Shown one piece after another: positions 57,320 through 64,000 of a DNA stretch of 64,000 bases; the first letter of the stretch is position 1; every line of letters begins with the position of its first letter. The translations under genes and the position numbers were made by a program. Below the pieces are notes generated by a model. It was given only the letters and a program-made list of their open reading frames with translations. It was not told the DNA's origin and made no database searches. The DNA is from JBBATK01 sp040398805 (GTDB lineage: Bacteria; Bacteroidota; Ignavibacteria; Kapaibacteriales; NICIL-2). The stretch lies in NCBI GenBank assembly GCA_040398805.1, contig JBBATK010000006.1:58188-122187 (forward strand), in the 5' to 3' direction.

Positions 57320-60103
57320 TCACTGTTCCGTGAACGGTATGCGCGCCGAGACCGTCGTTCCCGATCCATGCGGAGAATCAAGCACGAACGTACCGCCGAT
57401 GGATTCGATGCGTCGTCGCATGCTCATCACGCCGTTGCCTCCCGCATGCGCGCTTCCCAATCCACGACCGTTATCGGCGATCCTGATTATGAGCTCATCG
57501 CCATGCACGCGGACCTCGAGCGTACAGGAGGTGGCAGAGGAGTGACGGATGACATTATTGATCGCCTCCTTGACGAAGAGGTAGATATTCCGTCTGCTCG
57601 CCAGTGGAAGGATTCTCCCATCGACATCGTCGTCGCCGACGAATGTCAGTTCCACGCGCGCATCATCCAAGGTCTCTTTGGCATACGCACGCAACGTGGC
57701 CACGGTGGCATCGAGAGCGTCGTTGGCAGGATTCAATGCCCAAACGATCTGCTGGACGGAATCCACCATGGAGACGGCAAGGTCCGCAATGCGGTGCATG
57801 CGCTCCTTTGCAATACCTTCGTCGATATTCAAGGGCAAGCGACTGATGGTGAGGATCTTCGTGATGGAGGATCCCACCTCGTCGTGCATATCAAGCGAGA
57901 TCTGCTCACGCTGTTTCATCAAGGCGCTGTCTTTTTCCAAACGGGCGATCCGCGTGCGATACTTCAACGTGCTGATGGTTCTGGTCAGAATCACGACGAT
58001 GGTGGTGACGAGGCCGGCGCACGCGAGAAGGAACCACCAACGCAGCCAGAACGGTGCGGCGATGATGATGCGTAGTTGTGTCGGTTGGTTCCAGGAAATG
58101 CCGTCGTATGATGCGCGGAGAAGAAGCGTATACTCCCCCGGCGGTAGGGCGGTGAGGAGAATGCGCCGGTCAAGGGGGGCACCTATCCATTGAACCCCGC
58201 CGGACTGTACTGCGTATTGATACACGACTTTCTCCCGCCGACCGTATTCGGGTGACGAGAAGTCGATGGCGATGACCTTATGCTGATGCTGTAACTCCAA
58301 AGAGCCCAGTAGCCACGGGGCTGCAGCGGTGGGGAACACGGCACCGTTGACGTTGATTCCCGATATCCGTACCGCAGGAGGAAGATCGGTACGAATGAGT
58401 TGACGGGGATCGAAAATGTGATATCCCCGCAGACCGCCCATGGCGATGCGGCCGTCGCGGAGATTGACGGAAGACCATGTGTTGAACTCGTTGGAAAGCA
58501 ATCCGTCGGCCTCGGTGAACCGCTGGATCACGCGTTTCTCCGCAAGGGAGAAATACATCAAGCCCGTGCTTGTACCCAGCCACAAGTTTCCGGCATCGTC
58601 CCGAGCCATGGCATACACGAACAGATCGGTAAGCCCCGACTCGGCCGCGTAGATCCTACTCTTGTAGGTATTGATGTCGAGGCAAATCAACCCTCCACCA
58701 CGGGTACCAATCCATAGGCGGGAGCTATCGTCTTCCACGACCGCCTGCGTATAGAAGGGACCATGAAAAGAACGTCGGTGGTCGTTAATGGCATCGGGAT
58801 TGCAGAAGAATCGGGAAAACGTCTTCGTCGCGGGATGATACAGATGAAGTCCGTTGCTCGTTCCCACCCATACCTGGGAGCGCGAGTCTTGGAAGACGAA
58901 ACGATAACTATCGCAGGAAAGCTTACTGGTGTCGAACGGATCCCATCTGAAGGTCTCGACGACCTTTTCCTTTCGAGGATCGAACACCCGCAGACCCGGG
59001 TCTTTGATCGAATGACACCACAACATGCCGTCGGACGTGCCGGTGATGACGTCCTCTGCCGGGACGGAGTACACGACGCATTTCTTGCGTTGGAAATCGA
59101 TGCGGAAGAGATGCGGAAAACCGGACCATAACGTACCGTCCTTGTCGAACATCACTGTGCGCAACTCATCCTGGGGAATCGCGATCGGAGACGTCTTCCT
59201 ATGGATCACGAATCGACCACCCGTTTTCGGGTCATAGCACTGCAATCCTGCCACTGCCGAAGCGCTCCATATGCGTCCGAGCGAATCCTCGGCCAATCCG
59301 AAAACGAATCCACCGTCTGTCTCGCCGGTCTTCGACAACGTCGGCACAGCAGTGAAAGGCGACGATGTCTTGTCCACCATGCTCACACCGCCGCCATAGG
59401 TGCATACCCAGGTGATTCCCTCATGGTCCCTATAGACATGGTGGGGCACACCATATCCTAAGGAGGTAGGGTCGTTCGCATCGTGCATGTAGACGTCGAA
59501 GAGCTCGGTATCCCGATAAAAAATAAAAACGCCACGTTCCGCCGCGATCCATATTTCATTGGAGTCGAGAATCTCCACTTTGAATATCTCGCCTGACCGC
59601 TCGGGGAGGGGGAATACACGTCCGGAAGGGTCATGAAGTCCGGCATTACGCTCGCATCCCCACCCTCTCGTCGAGATCTTCTTCCTCTCCGCCAATGACG
59701 CATGCAGCGCGGAGGCCGAATCGAGATACCCGAACTTCAAAGTGTGGATATCGAACGTATACCAGGTGTTCAGGTTCATCAACGCAAGCGTCCTTCCCTC
59801 CCGTCGTATGGCACCGAACCAACTGTTCGACCGCGAGACGGCATCGGTATCGAGGGTGAATACCTGCGTCCTATACCCGTCGAAACGACAAAGACCTGCC
59901 GACGTGCAGATCCACAAGAAGCCCTCGTCATCCCGGATGACGTCCTCTGTCGCCAATGTCGGCAACCCTTGCTCCAGTCCGATCCTCTTGAACTTCAATC
60001 GCGGGCGCACCGCTCCTGCGCTTCCGGCAAAAACCGTCAACGATACAAGGAAGAGAAGTCCAAGGCCCGTGCCTCGCTTCAGGTGTGGGGCAATGATTCG
60101 CAT
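57320..60103 (-). CDS. Two-component sensor histidine kinase with periplasmic propeller
   Basis: The 927-residue kinase begins with a hydrophobic export signal (GLGLLFLVSLTVFAGSAGA). A large periplasmic beta-propeller follows with repeated W.GT/LW(I/L)G blades (LATEDVIRDDEGFLWICTSA, WIGTRGGGLICLDI) and a Y_Y_Y-type domain (PPGEYTLLLRASYDG). One membrane helix (about 690-712, WWFLLACAGLVTTIVVILT) leads to a HisKA_3 dimerisation domain with the phosphorylated His near residue 739 (ISLDMHDEVGSS) and a HATPase domain (NNVIRHSSAT, IADNGRGLG). The layout resembles HTCS sensors but with a separate NarL-type regulator. The ligand is unknown. Confidence 0.93.
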   Translation of the reverse strand: MRIIAPHLKRGTGLGLLFLVSLTVFAGSAGAVRPRLKFKRIGLEQGLPTLATEDVIRDDEGFLWICTSAGLCRFDGYRTQVFTLDTDAVSRSNSWFGAIRREGRTLALMNLNTWYTFDIHTLKFGYLDSASALHASLAERKKISTRGWGCERNAGLHDPSGRVFPLPERSGEIFKVEILDSNEIWIAAERGVFIFYRDTELFDVYMHDANDPTSLGYGVPHHVYRDHEGITWVCTYGGGVSMVDKTSSPFTAVPTLSKTGETDGGFVFGLAEDSLGRIWSASAVAGLQCYDPKTGGRFVIHRKTSPIAIPQDELRTVMFDKDGTLWSGFPHLFRIDFQRKKCVVYSVPAEDVITGTSDGMLWCHSIKDPGLRVFDPRKEKVVETFRWDPFDTSKLSCDSYRFVFQDSRSQVWVGTSNGLHLYHPATKTFSRFFCNPDAINDHRRSFHGPFYTQAVVEDDSSRLWIGTRGGGLICLDINTYKSRIYAAESGLTDLFVYAMARDDAGNLWLGTSTGLMYFSLAEKRVIQRFTEADGLLSNEFNTWSSVNLRDGRIAMGGLRGYHIFDPRQLIRTDLPPAVRISGINVNGAVFPTAAAPWLLGSLELQHQHKVIAIDFSSPEYGRREKVVYQYAVQSGGVQWIGAPLDRRILLTALPPGEYTLLLRASYDGISWNQPTQLRIIIAAPFWLRWWFLLACAGLVTTIVVILTRTISTLKYRTRIARLEKDSALMKQREQISLDMHDEVGSSITKILTISRLPLNIDEGIAKERMHRIADLAVSMVDSVQQIVWALNPANDALDATVATLRAYAKETLDDARVELTFVGDDDVDGRILPLASRRNIYLFVKEAINNVIRHSSATSCTLEVRVHGDELIIRIADNGRGLGSAHAGGNGVMSMRRRIESIGGTFVLDSPHGSGTTVSARIPFTEQ

Positions 60104-60407
60104 GACATGCTGTCGAAGAATTCCTGACAGTCCCCGCGACACAAAGTACTGCTCGATGCTGATCGTCTGCACATTCAAGACACGACACTCCGTGACGGCA
60201 TCAAAAATACGATGCCCCGACCCCGAGTGAATGCCGCATTCGAGTGGTTTATTTCTTACCTTATTTAATTCATAACTTTTACTCCAAGGGGTCACTCCGC
60301 TCCCCTCCGATATCCGGTATCCGCATAATTCAGGGCGCATCGGCATGATGCTCGACCGTGAGGCCGCCGTACGGGCGTCGGGTTTAGCATTTGCTCATGG
60401 TCCAAAT
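60104..60407. other. Upstream region of sensor kinase, no gene seen
   Basis: This stretch probably contains the kinase promoter. An AT-rich patch near 60250-60285 is the most likely location. No RNA motif or gene was recognised. Confidence 0.4.
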
Positions 60408-60488
60408 CCCTCACCCCCTCCCTCTCCCGGAGGGAGAGGGGTAAACTGAAGCCCTCACCCCGGCCCTCTCCCAGAGGGAGAGGGAGGG
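60408..60488. repeat. Two REP-like palindromic repeats
   Basis: Two tandem copies (60408-60441 and 60452-60488) share CCCTCACCCC followed by a palindrome: CCCTCTCCC-GGA-GGGAGAGGG in the first and CCCTCTCCC-AGA-GGGAGAGGG in the second. The 9-bp stem with a 3-base loop is a compact REP-like element of a kind found between genes in many unrelated bacteria. It lies between the kinase promoter region and the SAM riboswitch. Confidence 0.85.
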
Positions 60489-60580
60489 TTGCTTATTCTG
60501 CCCATCATGTAAACGATTTCATCGTCATCCGCGTCATACCCGCTGTTCCCCACAATGACACGTACGGGAACACTGTGAGT

Positions 60581-60666
60581 TTCTCATCACGACGGTCTGA
60601 GGGACGCGGCCCTATGAAGACCACCAACCGGTTTCAAGCCGGTGGTACTGCCGCGATCGATGAGGT
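60581..60666 (+). ncRNA. SAM-I-clan riboswitch lacking P4, upstream of unknown gene and metK
   Basis: Stem P1 pairs CTCATC (60583-60588) with GATGAG (60659-60664). P2 pairs GGTC (60594-60597) with GACC (60619-60622) around a kink-turn-like TGA...TATGAA, a GGG/CCC upper stem (60601-60603 / 60610-60612) and loop ACGCGG. Loop bases GCGG (60606-60609) complement CCGC (60651-60654), the expected pseudoknot. P3 has ACC-AA-CCGG / CCGG-T-GGT (60623-60646), keeping the family CAACC...GGUG core that contacts SAM. No P4 separates the pseudoknot from P1, as in SAM-IV or SAM-I/IV variants. The 3' strand of P1 covers GAGG (60662-60665), the ribosome binding site of the ATG at 60671, so SAM should repress translation. 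Confidence 0.9.
60662..60665 (+). promoter_or_regulatory. Shine-Dalgarno overlapped by riboswitch P1
   Basis: GAGG lies five bases before the ATG at 60671. Its first three bases form the 3' end of riboswitch stem P1. Ligand-bound P1 would hide it from the ribosome. Confidence 0.8.
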
Positions 60667-60670
60667 GTCT

Positions 60671-61330
60671 ATGACCATTGCTTCCTATCTGGAGCGCCAA
60701 TGCGCTCTGCACGGTATACGCCGCGGCCGCATCCCTTCCTTGCTCGGCTACGCCAATTCTTCCAAAGCTCTTCGACGATACGATGCCTTCGTGGGCGGCG
60801 ACTATCATGACGCCACCATGGTGGAACGTCTTCGTGCGTGCCCCGCGTTCAGCGGCGAGGAATTCGAACAGGCTTTAGCGACAAGCATCGCGGAGCAGCA
60901 GCGCGACCGTGAGGAGCGCGCGCGGAGCGACGACCTGCGCCGTCGCGCGGCATTCGTTCCTCATATCCTCGTGGAGCACGAGCGGACTCGTCCGGAACAT
61001 CCTTTGTTCATGATCGCTTTGCTCGGCATCGATCACTTCAAGCGCATCGATCTGCCAACCGAGGTGCGAACGGAGAAGGACATCCACACGTTCCTCGGGC
61101 AATGCCGCGAGCATATCGCCGGGGTCATGCAGGAAGGTACGACATCTCAGGTGGTGCGCGGACCGTTCGGCAGACCCGTTGCGTTCGTGTGCCGCTTCAC
61201 ATACGATCTCTCCTTCGTTTTCGAACTCGCCACCGGATCGTTCACGGATGTGCGATATCAAGCGCCGTTCCGTCAACACGCAGAAGTATCCATCAACAAC
61301 AAACCATTTCCCAAAGGACTACTATCATGA
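60671..61330 (+). CDS. Uncharacterised protein under SAM riboswitch control, coupled to metK
   Basis: The 219-residue protein is not recognised as a named family. Residues 1-60 look helical, with a helix-turn-helix-like stretch (GIRRGRIPSLLGYANSSKAL, about 15-34). Residues 65-93 are very polar and charged. The C-terminal part (95-219) is mixed alpha/beta (AFVPHILVEHERTRPEHPLF, VRGPFGRPVAFVCRFTYDL) and ends NNKPFPKGLLS. There is no signal peptide. The ATG at 60671 follows GAGG; a longer open frame from 60575 runs through the riboswitch and is rejected. The stop overlaps the metK ATG as ATGA. Riboswitch control and coupling suggest a role tied to SAM supply; a DNA-binding or regulatory role is only a guess. 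Confidence 0.85.
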   Translation: MTIASYLERQCALHGIRRGRIPSLLGYANSSKALRRYDAFVGGDYHDATMVERLRACPAFSGEEFEQALATSIAEQQRDREERARSDDLRRRAAFVPHILVEHERTRPEHPLFMIALLGIDHFKRIDLPTEVRTEKDIHTFLGQCREHIAGVMQEGTTSQVVRGPFGRPVAFVCRFTYDLSFVFELATGSFTDVRYQAPFRQHAEVSINNKPFPKGLLS

Positions 61331-62532
61331 CAAAGAACAGCATCAGCAACCCGCTTCGTTATAGCTCCCGTACCGCATCGTATCTGTGGACCAGCGAGTA
61401 TGTGTCACCCGGACATCCCGATAAGATCGCCGACGGGATCTCCGATACCGTCTTGGACCTGTATCTCTCCCGAGACCCGCGCGCCAAGGTGGCCTGCGAG
61501 ACCCTTGTCAAGAATGATTCGGTCATCGTCGCCGGCGAGATCACCTCGCAAGCGAAGGTTTCGCAGGACGAGATCGCGGAGGCCATCCGCGCCACCATCC
61601 GCTCCATCGGCTACACGCAGGAAACGCCGGGCTTTACCGCCGACACCTGCGCCATCACTCTGGATATCCATGCGCAATCGCCCGAGATCCATCGTGCGGT
61701 GGTGCATGGTCAGGAAGTGGCCGCGGGCGACCAGGGCATCATGTTCGGCTATGCCACACGCGAAACGCCCGAACGCATGCCGGCGGCGATCACCTTGGCG
61801 AAGAGGATCATCGAGGAGGCGTACGCGGGTCGGGGCGCGCGGTATGCGTTCAGGCCCGACATGAAGAGTCAGGTGACCTTACGCATCCAGGATGGAACCG
61901 TGGACAGCGTAGACGCCGTCGTGCTGTCCGTATGCCACGAGGAGTCGCTCTCGCTTGCGGGCGTGCGCGAGGTGTTTCACGACGAACTTCTTCCGCGCGT
62001 GCTGAGCGCCCTGCCCGACCATCTGCGCGCGTTGTTCACGACGCAGACCACGTATCATATCAATCCCGCAGGGGCGTGGCATGTGGGAGGTCCCGTGGCC
62101 GACTGCGGTCTCACAGGACGCAAGATCGTCGTCGACCAATACGGTGCGGACTGTCCCATCGGCGGCGGCGCATTCTCGGGCAAAGACCCCAGCAAGGTGG
62201 ATCGCAGTGCCGCCTATATGGCGCGGCACCTGGCGTTGCGGACCTTAAGCGAGAATCCCGAAGCGAATGCCATCATGATACAGCTTGCCTATGCCATCGG
62301 CAAGGCGGAGCCGGTCTCTACCAGAGCGGTGGACCCGCGCACGGGCGTGGAGTATCCGCTCAGCGCCAGTGATATCGCGACCTGCACGCCCACGGCCATG
62401 ATCGAGCGATTACAGCTGGATAAGCCGATATACACCGCCACATCCTCGCGCGGACATTTCGGCGTGAAGCCGTATACGGAGAAGGGTGTGGAACATTATG
62501 CATGGGAACGCGAAGGACATGGAGATGCATGA
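61327..62532 (+). CDS. metK: S-adenosylmethionine synthetase
   Basis: The 401-residue enzyme makes SAM from methionine and ATP. SEYVSPGHPDKIADGISD binds ATP, AGEITSQAKV and GDQGIMFGYATRETPERM follow, and GGGAFSGKDPSKVDRSAAY is the metal and phosphate loop. Just before that loop the protein reads DQYGADCPI where E. coli has DTYGGMARH, so it is a divergent MetK. The start at 61327 overlaps the upstream unknown gene by four bases (ATGA), so its translation depends on that gene and hence on the SAM riboswitch. This gives feedback control by the product. Confidence 0.96.
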   Translation: MTKNSISNPLRYSSRTASYLWTSEYVSPGHPDKIADGISDTVLDLYLSRDPRAKVACETLVKNDSVIVAGEITSQAKVSQDEIAEAIRATIRSIGYTQETPGFTADTCAITLDIHAQSPEIHRAVVHGQEVAAGDQGIMFGYATRETPERMPAAITLAKRIIEEAYAGRGARYAFRPDMKSQVTLRIQDGTVDSVDAVVLSVCHEESLSLAGVREVFHDELLPRVLSALPDHLRALFTTQTTYHINPAGAWHVGGPVADCGLTGRKIVVDQYGADCPIGGGAFSGKDPSKVDRSAAYMARHLALRTLSENPEANAIMIQLAYAIGKAEPVSTRAVDPRTGVEYPLSASDIATCTPTAMIERLQLDKPIYTATSSRGHFGVKPYTEKGVEHYAWEREGHGDA

Positions 62533-62665
62533 TCGTGATGTTCCGGTCGGCGTGGTATTTTCGGCACGAAGTGATATCTGCCAACGAATGGTCACGGGAG
62601 CGGATGTCCACCGGGGAGAATCCGGCGATCAGACGGGTTCATGTTTTCATCCATCAATCCACGAT

Positions 62666-64000
62666 ATGTTTATGTTCACGTCGACCGTGTTCCGCCTCAT
62701 GAGCACCCTGGCGGTGTTCGTTACCATGGGCGCTCTGTCCATGGCCCAAGACGGTGTTCTTGACTCCGCCTTCGCGCCTCCGGGCAAGCCCTATGTCCAC
62801 GCCATCCAGAAACTTCGCAATGGCAACATCCTTGTGGGATATTGTCAGGCAAGCGCCGGAGGAATCATGGCATTCAGTCCGGACGGCAAGGAACTTCCCT
62901 TGAGATTCCTCGGTGCGCCGATGCAGATCGAGTATTCCGGACAGCAACGGTATGTCACGGATTTTCTTGAACAACCGGACGGGAAGATCATCGTCATCGG
63001 CGGCAACACCGATCCTCGCATCACCAGGCACAACGCGGACGGCACGCTTGATTCCGCGTTCCAGAAGAACATCGGCAAGGGTCCGAACATCCGCGCATTC
63101 CAAGGCGTCCTGGAGCCGAACGGGAAGATCACCGTCGTCGGCGACTTCACCTCGTGGAACGATAAACCCGCAGGAAAGATCATCCGGCTGAATCCGGACG
63201 GTACCATCGATGAAGGATTTAATTGCACGGGCACCACATCGGTGTTGGGCTTCTCGGACATCCACCTTTTACCTGACGGCAAGTATTATCTGGCGGGACC
63301 GAACATCTCGGTTTTCGATGGACAAACGAAGTCCGCCTACTTCGTCCGCATCCACCCAAATGGCAACGTGGATACCACCTTGAGAGCACCGCAGGACTTC
63401 AAGCCGCACAAGATATGTGTCCAGGAAGATGGAAAGATCCTCGGCTTCACACCCACACAGATACTCCGCATCTTCCCCGACGGCAAGCCCGATAACGTGT
63501 TCGGTTTCGTCGGTGTGCGTGCCGGAAACAAGGATGCGACGCCCGAAGGCCTCCACTTGCAGAAGGACGGAAAGTTCATCGTCGTCGGTTCGCTCACGCA
63601 TGTGAAAGGCACGCCCTTCAACAACATCTGTCGCGTCAATCCCGATGGCTCCATCGATAACACGTTCACCACGGGCCCCGGCTCGTCCTCGAGCATCCTT
63701 ACCTCGCAGCTTACCGACGACGGCGCCATTCTGCTTGGAGGAGTCTTCTTCAAATACGACGGTATCGACAGGAGTTACGTAGCACGACTGAAAAACGCGA
63801 CGGGTCCGCGCGTGCCCGAGAATCTGGTGACGTCCGTTCGTGATATCGCTTCGACACTAGGGTTCTCCGTGTATCCTCATCCCGCAAAGGACTTCGTCGA
63901 CGTGGAACTTCCCAGCGATGCCGATCCCGGTGCGCATACCGTGACCCTCGTGGATATGCTCGGTCGGGAACTGAGTAGCGTACCATGCACGGACCGTGTC
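62666..64000 (+). CDS. T9SS-secreted delta-60-repeat protein (3' end off window)
   Basis: The frame from 62666 stays open to the window edge (445 codons). A signal peptide (LMSTLAVFVTMGALSMAQ) is followed by delta-60 beta-propeller repeats such as LEQPDGKIIVIGGNTDPRIT, LEPNGKITVVGDFTSW, LQKDGKFIVVGSLTHV and RVNPDGSIDNTF. The start of a T9SS sorting domain is visible (FSVYPHPAKDFVDVEL, DMLGRELSS) and is cut at the edge. ATG codons at 62672 and 62699 are also in frame. It is probably an exported propeller protein. It starts 134 bp after metK and may have its own promoter. Confidence 0.9.
   Translation, partial: MFMFTSTVFRLMSTLAVFVTMGALSMAQDGVLDSAFAPPGKPYVHAIQKLRNGNILVGYCQASAGGIMAFSPDGKELPLRFLGAPMQIEYSGQQRYVTDFLEQPDGKIIVIGGNTDPRITRHNADGTLDSAFQKNIGKGPNIRAFQGVLEPNGKITVVGDFTSWNDKPAGKIIRLNPDGTIDEGFNCTGTTSVLGFSDIHLLPDGKYYLAGPNISVFDGQTKSAYFVRIHPNGNVDTTLRAPQDFKPHKICVQEDGKILGFTPTQILRIFPDGKPDNVFGFVGVRAGNKDATPEGLHLQKDGKFIVVGSLTHVKGTPFNNICRVNPDGSIDNTFTTGPGSSSSILTSQLTDDGAILLGGVFFKYDGIDRSYVARLKNATGPRVPENLVTSVRDIASTLGFSVYPHPAKDFVDVELPSDADPGAHTVTLVDMLGRELSSVPCTDRV

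Noticed and set aside
60408..60488. Possible short CRISPR array
   Set aside because: Only two units, each self-complementary, no uniform spacers and no cas genes nearby; REP-like instead.
60575..60670. Upstream in-frame extension of the unknown gene before metK
   Set aside because: The extension translates the SAM riboswitch; the ATG at 60671 with GAGG is the natural start.

Overview
The window looks like a metagenome-derived scaffold from a GC-rich member of the Bacteroidota/Chlorobi (FCB) group, most plausibly a Kapabacteria (OPB56)-like lineage. This is inference. The grounds are seven secreted proteins ending in type IX secretion (T9SS) sorting domains, a TonB-dependent receptor with an N-terminal carboxypeptidase-like domain, the small DUF2795 protein typical of this group, scarce Shine-Dalgarno sequences, and a flagellin gene, which most Bacteroidota lack. 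Two runs of exactly 100 N (8615-8714 and 48399-48498) are assembly gaps. The first is flanked by an identical 55-bp sequence, so it is almost certainly a missed contig overlap and not missing DNA.

Layout. 1-3222 (minus): a pair of M16 zinc-protease-like genes, one catalytic and one lacking the HxxEH site and carrying a LolA-like tail. 3407-7077: holA and leuS, convergent. 7522-10112: a T9SS-exported thioredoxin-like protein interrupted by the first gap. 10385-13036: a ComM/YifB ATPase and pstS, convergent. 13284-18788: a GT-C/TPR membrane protein, an alpha/beta hydrolase, a lipoprotein, a DUF2795 protein and ettA. 18867-23581 (minus): a family 2 glycosyltransferase, a lipoprotein cytochrome c, recQ and prfC. 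A tRNA-Leu(CAA) follows. 23970-28515 (minus): a fatty acid hydroxylase-like protein, then a compact set deoC / PPP phosphatase / ABC permease / maf / cyclase in which three junctions are 4-base ATGA overlaps. 28803-29735: flagellin behind a near-consensus sigma-28 promoter. 30075-38722: trmO, an ArgD-like aminotransferase, a beta-barrel protein, murF (minus), a T9SS CAP-domain protein (minus), a lipoprotein and ahcY.

The right third is dominated by envelope and secreted proteins: a TonB-dependent receptor (38820-42152), a second thioredoxin-like T9SS protein, an unknown secreted protein, tRNA-Phe, two propeller-type T9SS proteins (one broken by the second gap), a DUF1566-type lipoprotein, an SPFH protein, a very long glycine-rich T9SS protein, a NarL-type response regulator with its propeller sensor kinase, and a delta-60-repeat T9SS protein running off the right edge.

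The most interesting locus is 60581-62532. A SAM-I-clan riboswitch aptamer lacking the P4 stem lies directly before an unrecognised 219-residue gene, and that gene overlaps metK by ATGA. The 3' strand of riboswitch stem P1 covers the ribosome binding site of the unknown gene. SAM should therefore repress translation of the unknown protein and, through coupling, of metK. With ahcY elsewhere in the window this gives two enzymes of the methylation cycle and one uncharacterised protein apparently under SAM control.
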